From: Allolobophora icterica
Taxonomy: Eukaryota > Annelida > Clitellata > Crassiclitellata > Lumbricidae
Direction: 5' to 3'
NCBI GenBank assembly: GCA_963556255.1
Contig: OY744613.1
Span: 34,887,055-34,951,054, forward strand
Length of the DNA stretch: 64,000 nucleotides
Part shown: positions 12,038 to 20,822 of the stretch, piece by piece
Numbering within the stretch: the stretch's first letter is position 1
Layout of the letters: each line of letters begins with the position of its first letter
Notes under the pieces: model-generated
The model's database searches: none
What the model was told of the DNA's origin: nothing
What the model saw: only the letters and a program-made list of their open reading frames with translations
Made by a program: the position numbers and the translations under genes

Positions 12038-12305
<268 letters not shown>

Positions 12306-12428
12306 GAGCAGCAGCAACAACTAAGCTTACTACTACTACCACTATCACCGCTACTACAATTTAATACCATTTTTATTCAAGAATAGCGAATCAAGTCCTA
12401 CAACAATAATATCAAATCAAACTCTTAC

Positions 12429-12788
12429 CACAACCACAAGTAACGCTCTCTGGGACTACTTCGGAAGACGACGACCAAGTGTATTGGTAATCTGGTTCAT
12501 TAGAAGAATGGTTACACCCTTCGTCCTTTCGAATTGGTTTATGCTTGATCTTGATCGAACACGTGTATTCCTCTTGCATTTGAGTTGGTACGTCTGTCAC
12601 ACAGCTAACCATTCCATTGTATCGTGCAGTACAATTCGTCGGCCTCATGGTAGTATCATTTTTGTGCCTGCACAGCATTTCCGGCTTCCCATTTTCAGTG
12701 ACGTTAACGCTACACCTTAGTTTCACCATTTCTTCTGTTTCATTGTTGCCTCTGTTCACCCTCTGAGCTTTACATTTTGGCTCGGAAT
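12429..12788 (-). CDS. Ig2 exon, second copy (unit 2)
   Basis: A 360-bp phase 1-1 exon with the same acceptor and donor (GTAAGA) as 4889-5248 and an intact frame. The encoded domain differs from copy A at a few residues (for example QRVNRGNNE, VTDVPTQMQEE, NHSSNEPDY). The cysteine pattern and DYQYTW motif are retained. Its partner Ig1 exon is at 31630-31926, with the 18.3-kb Polinton in the intron between. No transmembrane exon is seen between this exon and receptor A's Ig1 exon at 6096. Splicing in phase 1 onto 5800-6096 would give a four-Ig-domain receptor; that joining is inferred. Alternatively it is a stranded partial duplicate. Confidence 0.82.
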
Positions 12789-13251
12789 CTAAATATACCA
12801 CAAGAAACAATGATAGAATATTACTGTCGCAGAGAAACACTAAACTTGACATACAAGGAAACGAAGACAAGCTAAGCATTAGAAAACAGACAAGTTAAGA
12901 AAACACACAACCAATAAGTTTGTTTATGAAGATTAAAGTTAGCTATCTTTTAAGCTGAACAAGCCATTTACATGAGGCCACTGGTTTAAACCGCGGAAAC
13001 AAATAAATTAATCTTTTCTCTTCAAATCAGTATTAGCATAAATGTTGTAGGGCCCCACTAGTATGGAGTTGTTATAACAGAAACAGAGGTGGTCGATATT
13101 TCGGCGTCCAGAAAAGTGTGGCAGTATAAACTTCAAGATAATAAAATAAATGCTCAAAACTGCATTATAAAAATAAAATAATTGTTATCACAACACCTGA
13201 TCTTTGGTTTGACTACTTATAATAGGCATTGTTCCTAAACAGTTTAGAAGC

Positions 13252-13256
13252 AAAGT
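13252..13256. other. Left target-site duplication of the Polinton (AAAGT)
   Basis: AAAGT precedes the left terminal AGTAG, and AAAGT at 31560-31564 follows the right terminus. The empty paralogous site at 5721-5725 has a single AAAGT. Read as the 6-bp duplication usual for Polintons (AAAGTA), the left terminal A would be shared or lost. Confidence 0.85.
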
Positions 13257-13574
13257 AGTAGATTGGATACGGGGCTTTGAACTCATGCGCTACAAAAAGC
13301 CGCTTGATATAAAGACTATCTCTACAGAAAAGGGTCCACAGAGGCCTACAGGATCCACTGACCCCTATCAAAGATCGGTTTCCAAGAAGTGTCTGTGGCT
13401 ATCATGGCTTAGAAGTCTTTTGAATCATGGCGCTAAGTGGATCTTTGAAATCAGGCTGAATAGAAGTCCTTTGATATAAAGGCCGTCTCTAAGCCAACTC
13501 GGCCAAAGCCAAAAAATAAGGATCACGGATTGCCTTAACACATCAAACCGTGAAAGTGTCGTTTGCTGCCGGCC
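13257..13574 (+). repeat. Left terminal inverted repeat of the Polinton
   Basis: It starts AGTAGATTGGATACGGGG and matches the inverse of 31242-31559 over about 318 bases, with one G/A difference noticed near the inner end. The sequences diverge after GCCGGCC. A 64-codon open frame repeated in both TIRs is a by-product of the repeat. Confidence 0.95.
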
Positions 13575-13705
13575 GAGACCCTCCCACGAGGCCGGCTCAA
13601 ACTCGTGTGTGTGTGTGGTGGTAAACATTGTAGCCCACTAATCGTACGGCGGTGGTGCGCTAGGAATTACAGACTCACTACTCCAACCACCAAGGATGAA
13701 AATTT

Positions 13706-14311
13706 TTATATCGCGGTTCGCGGAGAAGACCCAGCGCTGGTTAGTTTCTTGATTAGTTCTGCCACCACCTGGTCTTTGCTTTGACTCGGCAACTCTTTTT
13801 TTCCATTCTTGCTTTGTATATCACGTTTCATCGTTCTATATTTCTCCTCCTCTCCTAGAATAAGCTTGTATTCTTCATCGCTAATAGCCGTGTCCTCCAA
13901 CGCCTTAGAAATGTGGTCATGAACAGTGTTTAGCTTACTCTCCGCCAAAATACAAATTTCGTCGTGTTTTGAAGCTTTAGCAACAAAACTTCTACTAATA
14001 ACATTCCCGATAATATCCAAGAAACTCGTAGCTATGGCTAAACTCTCTAGAACAATACCAGGAATAAAACCAATACCAGTGGCTAACATAGCTGCCCCAC
14101 CCACCCCAGTTCCAAGACTCACCATAGCAAGGCCGGCCGAGGTCCCATTAGCCACATCTACAACCCTCTTATACTTCTTGCACAGTTGTCCTCGACTTAT
14201 CGCCTCGGACCTCAGGAATGCTTCTATTTCGCCAATCTTCTGCAAACGAAATGTTTGCGACGTTGTGTCTGACAAAATTGTTGACTCCGTAAGCGTTGGG
14301 TACAAAGACAT
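13706..14311 (-). CDS. 201-aa protein with a glycine-rich hydrophobic core (unknown)
   Basis: Last gene of the minus-strand virion cluster, 5 bases after the stop of the 184-aa gene. Residues about 55-105 are strongly hydrophobic and rich in Gly/Ala (GTGVGGAAMLATGIGFIPGI), flanked by charged, probably helical segments. This is the layout of a membrane-inserting or pore-forming helical hairpin. The C terminus is lysine- and glutamate-rich. I do not recognise a named family. Its position beside the fibre-type genes suggests a virion or entry accessory, but that is inference. The frame is intact. Confidence 0.7.
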   Translation of the reverse strand: MSLYPTLTESTILSDTTSQTFRLQKIGEIEAFLRSEAISRGQLCKKYKRVVDVANGTSAGLAMVSLGTGVGGAAMLATGIGFIPGIVLESLAIATSFLDIIGNVISRSFVAKASKHDEICILAESKLNTVHDHISKALEDTAISDEEYKLILGEEEKYRTMKRDIQSKNGKKELPSQSKDQVVAELIKKLTSAGSSPRTAI

Positions 14312-14316
14312 TGTTT

Positions 14317-14871
14317 TTATAGTTGCTCTATCAGTAACGTTATGTTTAAGTCGATAGATGAAGTACTTTCAATGCCTCTCTTTTTGCCTTCAATTCTAAA
14401 ACTCGTTTGTCCTGGAATGAATATTGCCCTAGATGCATCAAATTGCCCACTTGAAATATCGACTGTACGATCGATGCTACCACCAACAGCTGCCGGTGCT
14501 ATAACGCGAACTGTTGCATCACCACCGCAAACACCAAAGACTGTAAGCTTCCAGAACCCGCACTCTAACGAGACCCCCTCATTGGTGGTTTGCAAAGTTA
14601 TACACGGAAAACGCGCAGCGGTCAATGGAAGAGTTTGCCACGCACTCGTGGTTACCGTTCCGGCCGCCGTGTAGATATCGCGGCTGTGGTAATCGTCAGA
14701 CACGAAGTCGATGTGTTGTTGAGGCACCGCGGTCAATAGCTCTGCGGTGGGCTTCGGGATGTTGTACCCCCAGTGGCCTACATCACCTAGACTGTCTATG
14801 CTGTATTTGCACATGTCTATTTCTCCGTGTTGACGGAGATACCCCCGAATCTTGTAGTGCGTGTCAGTCAT
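14317..14871 (-). CDS. 184-aa beta-rich protein, possible capsid surface or spike component (unknown)
   Basis: It lies between the fibre-like gene (stop at 14878, 6 bases away) and the hydrophobic 201-aa gene, as part of the same tightly packed cluster. The protein is rich in T, S, V and I, with alternating patterns typical of beta sheets (TAAGTVTTSAWQTLPL, FWKLTVFGVCGGDATVRVIA), and has no signal peptide or transmembrane helix. It could be a knob, cement or jelly-roll-like protein. No family is recognised and the role is inferred from neighbourhood only. Confidence 0.68.
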   Translation of the reverse strand: MTDTHYKIRGYLRQHGEIDMCKYSIDSLGDVGHWGYNIPKPTAELLTAVPQQHIDFVSDDYHSRDIYTAAGTVTTSAWQTLPLTAARFPCITLQTTNEGVSLECGFWKLTVFGVCGGDATVRVIAPAAVGGSIDRTVDISSGQFDASRAIFIPGQTSFRIEGKKRGIESTSSIDLNITLLIEQL

Positions 14872-14877
14872 ATTTTT

Positions 14878-17049
14878 CTATACTACTGACTGTCCCCCGT
14901 GTCTAAAATATGTATAGATCTGGAAGTGGGATATTCCAAAAGTAGGTTGTGGTGGGCTGGTGGCCAAGACCATCAGCCTGAATTTTTTGTATACTCTGTC
15001 ATCAGTGAAGGTGAACTCTTGTGCAGAATTAGTCAAAGTGGCAGTGGAGGAAATGAGAGCATTGTATCTCGCCGAATCGGTGGATGGAGTCCCATAAATC
15101 TTCCAGGACGTGATACGTGGTGCAGTAGGACTAGATCCCCCAGCCAGGCTAACCTTCCATACTCGCACAGGCGTCGGGCATTCAATCTGTAACCAAGTCC
15201 CACTAACCTGAGCCAAAATATCGGCTCTCGATGTGGACGCCGTCTTCCACTCACCTCTCACACCCGAGTTGAAGGCCATATGAGGCGGGTTAGTGGGTAA
15301 AGATTCGTTGGCTGAGGCAATAAAACCCGTTTCGGAAACGTTTCTGGATAGGGGCGGAATATGGCCGCTGTAGTTGAGAACCTTGATGTCCGTCGCGTAT
15401 CGCCTTTCATTAGCTATCTCACTGTCTACATACCGCTTGTTAGTCAGGTACCATGGTCCCGAGGGCGGCGTATCATTTTTCGTAGTGGCGTTGGTGATCA
15501 GCTGCGTCACTTGTTTAAAACTCACAGCGTCGCTATCGGATCCTGAAATTTCTGTTGGGCGTCCAGTCACTCTTTTACCACCCATAGCCAGATCACCGGT
15601 CATGGTACTGCCGGATTTGAGCACGCATGCGCTCCTAACGATAACATCTTGCTCGTTGGCGTACCTCTTAGCAGCATCAACTTTCTGGTCCGCATAGAGT
15701 CTAACGGAAGCTCCAATCTCAGCGTTTTTCACGTCAACGTATCGTTTATTTGTCACATGCAACGGTTCTGTTGGTACTCTATCACTCTTTGTCATGTTGT
15801 CGGCGATCAGCTTCGATACTTGTGCCATACTCGTCGCGTCGCTTTCGGACGTTGCTGCGCCCGTAGGGAGCCCAGTAACTCTTTTGCCGCCCATGATTAA
15901 ATCACCAGTCATTGCATCACCAGCTTTAAGCACGCATGCGCTCCTAACGATAACATCTTGCTCGTTGGCGTACGTCTTAGCAGCTTCAGCTTTCTGGTCC
16001 GCATAGAGTCTAACTGAAGCTCCAATCTCAGCGTTTTTCGCGTCCACATACCGTTTGTTAGTCAAGTACTTTGGTCCAGCCGGCGCCGTATCATTATTCT
16101 TAGTGGCGTTGCTGATCAGCTGCGTCACCTGTTTCAAACTCGCGGCGTCGCTATCAGATCCTGGAATTTCTGTTGGGAGCCCAGTCACTCTTTTGCCACC
16201 CATGGTCAAATCACCAGTCATAGAATCGCCGCTTTTGAGCACATGCCCGCCTCTTACGATAGCATGCTTCTCGTCCACATATCTTCTAGCGGTGGTGACC
16301 TTCTCATCCACGTACTGTCTGTAAGAAGCGTCGCGGGAATCTACATACCGCTTATTCACCACATGCAAAGACTCCGTTGGTACTCTATCGAGTTTTACTA
16401 GAGCGCCAGCGACCGCTGTTGACACTTGTTTCCAACTCGCTGCGTCGCTATCGGATCCTGAAATTTCTGTTGGGAGCCCAGTAACTCGGTGGCCGCCCAT
16501 AACTAAACTTCCAGTCATTACGCTGCCTGATTTCAGCACGCACGCGTTCCTGACGATAACATCTTGCTCGTTAACATAACTTTTAACAATAAGGTCCTTG
16601 TCATCTGCATACCGCCTAACGGAATCTCTCAGCCCCGCATTCTTCTCGTCCGTGTACTGCCTGGCATCGATAATCTTTTGGTCTGCATGATTTTCGGCTG
16701 CGGTCGCCTTCTGGTCCGCGTATCGTACCACTTGTGCCCAGCTCGCTGCGTCGCTTTCAGACGCTTCTGCGTCTGTGGGCAGCCCAGTAACTTTGTGACC
16801 ACCCATTTTTAGAACGCCAGACATCGTTCCACCGGTGATTTGTAGGTTGTCCTGATCTACGATGTCTGCATAAGCCTTTGTCGCGGCGTCCGTGTCCATC
16901 GTGGGCGTTCCCACATTTGTCAGCCGAAAACCTCCAGCCGATAGAATTCCCAACATGGTATCACCAGCCTTGTGGACAAGCCCAGCGGCGCTTATCTGCC
17001 CCCCTCCCACCCCACCTCCACCGTCTCTTCCAAATTTATCAACCGGCAT
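14878..17049 (-). CDS. Fibre-like protein: phage-tail-type repeats plus C-terminal discoidin-like domain (723 aa)
   Basis: I chose the Met at 17049 (MPVDKFGRDGG) because the upstream Met at 17106 would overlap the protease gene. After a Gly-rich N terminus come six modules of the form M-T-G-x-L-x-M-G-G-x-x-V-T-G-x-P-T. They start near residues 31, 75, 176, 276, 378 and 482, so the last five are spaced about 102 residues apart. Helical, coiled-coil-like linkers (YVDEK, YADQK repeats) separate them. Such modules are typical of trimeric bacteriophage tail fibres. From about residue 570 the sequence changes to a beta-sandwich pattern (WLQIECPTPVRVWKVSL, ITSWKIYGT, FTDDRVYKKFRL) resembling F5/8 type C/discoidin sugar- or lipid-binding domains. 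It is probably a vertex fibre with a receptor-binding tip; function inferred. Intact. Confidence 0.85.
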   Translation of the reverse strand: MPVDKFGRDGGGGVGGGQISAAGLVHKAGDTMLGILSAGGFRLTNVGTPTMDTDAATKAYADIVDQDNLQITGGTMSGVLKMGGHKVTGLPTDAEASESDAASWAQVVRYADQKATAAENHADQKIIDARQYTDEKNAGLRDSVRRYADDKDLIVKSYVNEQDVIVRNACVLKSGSVMTGSLVMGGHRVTGLPTEISGSDSDAASWKQVSTAVAGALVKLDRVPTESLHVVNKRYVDSRDASYRQYVDEKVTTARRYVDEKHAIVRGGHVLKSGDSMTGDLTMGGKRVTGLPTEIPGSDSDAASLKQVTQLISNATKNNDTAPAGPKYLTNKRYVDAKNAEIGASVRLYADQKAEAAKTYANEQDVIVRSACVLKAGDAMTGDLIMGGKRVTGLPTGAATSESDATSMAQVSKLIADNMTKSDRVPTEPLHVTNKRYVDVKNAEIGASVRLYADQKVDAAKRYANEQDVIVRSACVLKSGSTMTGDLAMGGKRVTGRPTEISGSDSDAVSFKQVTQLITNATTKNDTPPSGPWYLTNKRYVDSEIANERRYATDIKVLNYSGHIPPLSRNVSETGFIASANESLPTNPPHMAFNSGVRGEWKTASTSRADILAQVSGTWLQIECPTPVRVWKVSLAGGSSPTAPRITSWKIYGTPSTDSARYNALISSTATLTNSAQEFTFTDDRVYKKFRLMVLATSPPQPTFGISHFQIYTYFRHGGQSVV

Positions 17050-17077
17050 TTTTATATACAAAAATGGTGACGGAAGT

Positions 17078-17503
17078 CTAACATAGGTCAAGAATGATAT
17101 CTTCAAAATTCTTTCCAGCAGTGAGCTCTCTTAGCACGGTCAGGCAGAGATGACCACAGACCACATCATCGGGACCCTGCAGCTGGAACGTCTGTGTTCT
17201 TATGGAACGGTTTAAATATCGAGCGATTTCGGTAGGCGGATCCAGCCCATAACTGTCAAAATAGACTGCTATAGGTCCATCTATCCAATAGGCGACCCAG
17301 TGAGTACCATCGCCGGAACCGGAATCTAAATTAACAACTCCACACTCCTTCTCACGAGCCACGGCTGGCAGACCATCTCGCATGAAAACACCGCGGAAAT
17401 GCGGCAGACCTCGGGCGACTTTCTCTATGTCAAAGTTGCTCAACGGTTTTAGTTTTTTTGCCCGATGTAGTAGAGACCGGATCGTTTGCACTTTGAACAG
17501 CAA
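17078..17503 (-). CDS. Adenain-like (Ulp1-type) cysteine maturation protease
   Basis: At 141 aa this is short, like other Polinton proteases. The visible catalytic layout is His in THWVAYW (about residue 67), an acidic residue in VYFDSYG, Gln in FQLQGPDD, and the nucleophile Cys in VCGHLCL (about residue 115). This is the His-Asp-Gln-Cys order of adenovirus protease. It would cut capsid precursors during virion maturation. Likely targets in this cluster are the pX- and pVI-like proteins, which carry Gly-Gly sequences. The start at 17503 overlaps the end of the pX-like gene by 55 bases, and no later Met precedes the conserved LSNFDIEKVARGLP segment. The frame is intact. Confidence 0.92.
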   Translation of the reverse strand: MLFKVQTIRSLLHRAKKLKPLSNFDIEKVARGLPHFRGVFMRDGLPAVAREKECGVVNLDSGSGDGTHWVAYWIDGPIAVYFDSYGLDPPTEIARYLNRSIRTQTFQLQGPDDVVCGHLCLTVLRELTAGKNFEDIILDLC

Positions 17504-18024
17504 CCACCATATGTCTGGCGCCCGAGATATAAACCGGTTCCACGGACCTGAGCTTCGAGTTCGCGATTGTGACGCGCGGCCTCTGCTAAAGCCGCGTCGT
17601 CGATCCGTTTTTTCTCGGCTTGGGCCGCATCGCTGGCCTGTTTCTTGCGCAGAGCCTCTGCATCGCTGGCCTGTTTGTTGTGCACGGCCTTTGCCACCTC
17701 GGCGGCCCCTCCAGCCGCGGCACCCACCGCGGTTAACCCGCCAAAAATCAGCGGGAGGAGAGCCAGTAGTGGAAGAAATCCGCCCGATTTTGTCATCTTT
17801 TTCAGTTGCGTTTTGGTGAATCTCAGCTCCATGCCAACGCCTTCCGAAATCTTCTTCACGATTCGGGCGGCTTGAACTTTTGTCAGCGCGAGCTTGTCGT
17901 CTCCGCGAAGCTGGCCATGAGTGAGCCGGATCGTGGCGCCAGTGCCGGCGCGCGCAGCTTTAGCCAATGTTTGCTTTTGCCCTTCGGTCAGTGAAAGACC
18001 GAACGCAACGTATTCAGTTTTCAT
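17449..18024 (-). CDS. pX-like minor virion protein (191 aa)
   Basis: It begins with a basic segment that repeats a 'TxxQ..LAKAARAGTGATIRLTHGQLRGDDKLALTK' style pattern (residues 1-80). A hydrophobic stretch FLPLLALLPLIFGGLTAVGA follows (about 83-105), then an Ala/Lys-rich coiled region with QASDAEALRKK and QASDAAQAEKK repeats, and a Cys-rich end (GGCCSKCKR). Proteins with this N-terminal pattern and a central glycine-rich hydrophobic segment sit between capsid and protease genes in many Polintons and adintoviruses, where they are compared with adenovirus pX. DNA-core or membrane association is inferred. It overlaps the protease start by 55 bases and lies 55 bases after the capsid gene. Confidence 0.8.
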   Translation of the reverse strand: MKTEYVAFGLSLTEGQKQTLAKAARAGTGATIRLTHGQLRGDDKLALTKVQAARIVKKISEGVGMELRFTKTQLKKMTKSGGFLPLLALLPLIFGGLTAVGAAAGGAAEVAKAVHNKQASDAEALRKKQASDAAQAEKKRIDDAALAEAARHNRELEAQVRGTGLYLGRQTYGGCCSKCKRSGLYYIGQKN

Positions 18025-18079
18025 TTTTGCAAAAAATATATCTAGAAGGGGGCCATTTTTCTAAATGTGATTATGGGAA

Positions 18080-19375
18080 TCAGTAGACAACGTTGAATTT
18101 GCTGCCATCCGATTCAAAATTCAGGAGTCGGTCGCTGATCAGGACGGCATATGCTGTCGTATTATTTGGTACCACTTCGTTAAAGTCCACCTTGATTTGT
18201 ATGTCCTGTACAGAGGTTTTTAGTCGTTCAGATTGCCTGCGCACGTCCAGGACGAAGATCGGAAACATATCTACAAATTCGACTGGTGTCAGTTGGCATG
18301 ACGATTCACGCGCGTCTATACCGCAATATTCTTCCTTGAAGTCACGTAGGGCTTTGTAAGCGCGAGAGGTTGTCCTCTTAGTGAAGTCGAGATTCATGTC
18401 AACCACCGGGTATCGATCGCTGTTGAGCATAGCGAAAATGTTGCGAACCTGCACATGGTCAAACAGTGCCGGATTCTGGCCTTGATGTGCATTCTTTCCA
18501 GTTTGAAAAGCAACAAGAATCCAGCGTGGCTTTTCCGTGCCCGACTTAACGCTCAAACGCCAGGAAAAAGTAGTCGCTCGTGGCACCGCAATGTTGTCGC
18601 ATTGCATGGCGCGGAATGCCACAGGTACCTTAACCTTGGCTTCAATCTGCTTCATAAGCATGCTTTTATACTCCAAAGCGGGTATTATATGCGGCATGAA
18701 CCAGGAGAGTTTAGTCAGCGCGATCTGGCCATTGGCCGCAGCGGCTTCCTTGAAGATCGCGTCTGCATCTCCCTGCCGGCTCAGCAGTAAGGAGTGTTTA
18801 ATCCCGTATACGACTTTGTGGTAATCATCGCAAAAGCCGAATAGATGTCTTAAGGGAACGATGAATGAAAATGTGCCAATAGGGACGGGTTTTCCAATGA
18901 TCATCAGTCGACGGGCCTCGAAGCCGATATTCGCGGTCGCCGCCGCCGCACTCGTGTCCTTTTGCCAACACATGTTTAAACCTTCGCCTTTGGAAAAATC
19001 ATCGCCGTAAACCAGCATGCCTTTCATCGTCGTGGCTTGCCCAGGAGACATGACATTCTCTATCTCGGTGTTGTTAGCCAGGTATCGAATCTGAGAAAAC
19101 ATGTACGGGATGGCGTTGTTGATAAATGACACCAACGAGTCTGCGATGTAAGCCGCGCCAGTTGTTGTAAGCCTGCCCTCCACAAGAAGGTAACTCTTAG
19201 AAGGCTGCGTGAAAATGTCTTGGTTCTGGATGTCTATCTGTATGGCCTGGCCATTGTTGATAGCCGCGGGATTTTGTGACTCATACTCGCGGTATTCAAA
19301 CGATTCGATGCTATTGTCATCGGGCACCGCCGAAGCGATGTCCAACATTTCACTCGGCACGTCAAATGCCGCCAT
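18080..19375 (-). CDS. Major capsid protein (double jelly-roll, hexon-like), 431 aa
   Basis: Position (between pVI-like and pX-like genes), length and motifs fit the Polinton major capsid protein that forms pseudohexameric capsomers. The N terminus has the family-like pattern SFEYREYESQNPAAINNG, followed by beta-rich segments (QIDIQNQDIFTQPSKSYLLV, SFINNAIPYMFSQIRYLANN) and MKGMLVYGDD. The end is SDRLLNFESDGSKFNVVY. No signal peptide or membrane segment is present and no stop interrupts the frame. Assignment rests on recognised similarity to Polinton and adintovirus hexon-like proteins in metazoan genomes plus synteny. A structure prediction would show two consecutive eight-stranded jelly rolls. 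Confidence 0.92.
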   Translation of the reverse strand: MAAFDVPSEMLDIASAVPDDNSIESFEYREYESQNPAAINNGQAIQIDIQNQDIFTQPSKSYLLVEGRLTTTGAAYIADSLVSFINNAIPYMFSQIRYLANNTEIENVMSPGQATTMKGMLVYGDDFSKGEGLNMCWQKDTSAAAATANIGFEARRLMIIGKPVPIGTFSFIVPLRHLFGFCDDYHKVVYGIKHSLLLSRQGDADAIFKEAAAANGQIALTKLSWFMPHIIPALEYKSMLMKQIEAKVKVPVAFRAMQCDNIAVPRATTFSWRLSVKSGTEKPRWILVAFQTGKNAHQGQNPALFDHVQVRNIFAMLNSDRYPVVDMNLDFTKRTTSRAYKALRDFKEEYCGIDARESSCQLTPVEFVDMFPIFVLDVRRQSERLKTSVQDIQIKVDFNEVVPNNTTAYAVLISDRLLNFESDGSKFNVVY

Positions 19376-19489
19376 TATTATAAGTAAAAAAGTTCAAGCT
19401 TCAATTATTAATCATGCTGTAAATGAATTTCATGTGTGGTGGGTAAAGCTTTTTTACGTTTTATGAATTAGTCTGAAATTTTTTTAATT
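19376..19489. promoter_or_regulatory. 114-bp spacer upstream of the capsid gene
   Basis: AT-rich gap between the pVI-like stop and the capsid start in an otherwise compact cluster. It contains a degenerate copy of the element's 19-bp palindromic motif (19419-19437), so it may hold a promoter. Inference only. Confidence 0.4.
19419..19437. promoter_or_regulatory. Palindromic motif site 1 (degenerate)
   Basis: GTAAATGA-ATT-TCATGTGT, related to the element's GCRAATGA-N3-TCATTWGC motif. It lies just upstream of the capsid gene start. Confidence 0.4.
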
Positions 19490-19981
19490 TTATTTCGCGA
19501 GAAACAGACCCCGCGCATGAATCCGCGAACGCGAATGAAATTCATTTGCGTTTGCGTTTGCGCCGCCACGACTCGGCTTTATAGTCTTGAAACCGGATCC
19601 AGCAATGCGGCTGTTTATGTCAGCCATTGTCGGAACAACGGGTGGCGGACTAACAGCCAGTTGTTTTAAGTACTCGATGCTCTTGTCGCTGAGCGCCTTC
19701 TCCAAAGGTGCGGGAACCGCTCGCGAATGAGTTTCATTAGCGTTTGCGCCGGCAACAGCACGTCTCGCTTTCACGGCATCAACGATCTGCCTGACGGCAG
19801 ACGCTGTTGTGGCCCCAGCTTTCACCACATTACCAACTACATCGGCAACGTTTGTTATTACGCCTTTATTCGCCGAAATGAAGGAGCCTGCACGGCCAAG
19901 AAAGCCCGCGATTTTGGGTATCCAGTCGAAAAGTCCACCACCCACTACACGACGCCGCTTTTTAATTCCAAGAACCAACAT
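19490..19981 (-). CDS. pVI-like amphipathic minor capsid protein (163 aa)
   Basis: I chose the Met at 19981, because starting at 20011 would overlap the penton-like gene. The protein starts MLVLGIKKRRRVVGGGLFDW. A basic patch and Gly-Gly-Gly (a plausible protease cleavage site) precede an amphipathic helix WIPKIAGFLGRAGSFI, and a long Ala/Val-rich helix follows. This resembles adenovirus pVI and Polinton equivalents, whose N-terminal amphipathic helix disrupts endosomal membranes. The C-terminal half carries two ANANE(T/F)HSR repeats whose DNA contains palindromic motif sites 2 and 3. The gene is between penton-like and capsid genes and is intact. Role inferred from composition and synteny. 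Confidence 0.78.
   Translation of the reverse strand: MLVLGIKKRRRVVGGGLFDWIPKIAGFLGRAGSFISANKGVITNVADVVGNVVKAGATTASAVRQIVDAVKARRAVAGANANETHSRAVPAPLEKALSDKSIEYLKQLAVSPPPVVPTMADINSRIAGSGFKTIKPSRGGANANANEFHSRSRIHARGLFLAK
19531..19549. promoter_or_regulatory. Palindromic motif site 2
   Basis: GCGAATGA-AAT-TCATTTGC. The symmetry extends outward to AAC...GTT, giving 11-bp arms with one mismatch. Inside the pVI-like coding region. Confidence 0.6.
19722..19742. promoter_or_regulatory. Palindromic motif site 3
   Basis: CGCGAATGA-GTT-TCATTAGCG, 9-bp arms with one mismatch and the same 3-base spacer. Inside the pVI-like coding region. Confidence 0.55.
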
Positions 19982-20003
19982 TAGAATATTTAAGTGTGAA
20001 CAT

Positions 20004-20804
20004 TTACGCACTGCGGATGTGAAACCTTATAGTTACTGTCTCACCGCGGAGGTTTAATTGTTCACCATTCTGGTCAGTCAGCCAAACACGAATGCCCTGT
20101 ACGTTGCCAGCCGGTGCTACTGGTAGGTACACTAGATTTTTCGGAGACTCGATTACCTTGTAGCCGGGCGACACATCCGGGAAAAAACTGTAGATTACTG
20201 GCAGCTGGCTACCATTTCGATATGATCCAGAGATAATGTCGCAATTTACCAGGATTGTGTCCACCCGGAGAATATCGACTGGATTTTCTCCCTCTTTATA
20301 ACCAATACCAAGCCTCTGAGGGTTAAAACCAAGCATTTGCCTGATAGTAGATTGCATCATATTTACCTTATATAGGGCATTCGTAATTTTTACGAAGGCG
20401 CGTAGGGTAGATGCGTTAGCTCCTATGGTAATAGGAGAATTAAAGCCGAGTGGTGTCACACCCGTCGGAGAATTTTGCTTTTCTAACTGCCTGCCGATTT
20501 CATCATTAATCTGTGCGATCTCGTAGCTTCCGTCGGGCAAAATGATCGTCTTCCACGTCACACCATTGTCGGTGCTGTAGACGAACTTGTTATTTGTGCT
20601 ATCGATGTTGGGAATCGAATTATAAGTTTCAAGATTGACCAAAGCAAGCTCATAGCGTCTTTTTGGATCCAGGTACAGCGGTGGTGAGAAAGCCGTGGTC
20701 CACCCTGTAGTATCTGAGGAAACAACAAAACAAAAAGTTTCCTTAGGCTGCAAAAGGTCTCGAATTTCTTCGAGCAGTTTCTCCGAGCGTTCCATCTGAG
20801 CCAT
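20004..20804 (-). CDS. Minor capsid protein (penton-like, single jelly roll), 266 aa
   Basis: It is upstream of the pVI-like and major capsid genes, the usual Polinton order. The start MAQMERSEKLLEEIRDLLQ is a short helical head, followed by a beta-rich domain. Segments such as RRYELALVNLETYNSIPNI, PDGSYEIAQINDEIGRQL and IRQMLGFNPQ are characteristic of Polinton and adintovirus penton-like proteins. The C terminus ends in basic strands (VTIRFHIRSA). It would form the pentameric vertex capsomer, and the fibre-like protein at 14878-17049 is a candidate to attach to it. The frame is complete and its start is 18 bases downstream of the 81-aa gene's stop. Confidence 0.88.
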   Translation of the reverse strand: MAQMERSEKLLEEIRDLLQPKETFCFVVSSDTTGWTTAFSPPLYLDPKRRYELALVNLETYNSIPNIDSTNNKFVYSTDNGVTWKTIILPDGSYEIAQINDEIGRQLEKQNSPTGVTPLGFNSPITIGANASTLRAFVKITNALYKVNMMQSTIRQMLGFNPQRLGIGYKEGENPVDILRVDTILVNCDIISGSYRNGSQLPVIYSFFPDVSPGYKVIESPKNLVYLPVAPAGNVQGIRVWLTDQNGEQLNLRGETVTIRFHIRSA

Positions 20805-20822
20805 GAATTTTGTTTTCTATTT

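Noticed and set aside
13285..13479. Identical 64-codon frames at 13285-13479 and 31337-31531
   Set aside because: They are identical because they lie in the terminal inverted repeats; no domain or start context supports a gene.
17050..17106. Upstream Met for the fibre-like gene
   Set aside because: It would add a hydrophobic leader and overlap the protease gene; the Met at 17049 starts a Gly-rich virion-like N terminus and fits the compact spacing.
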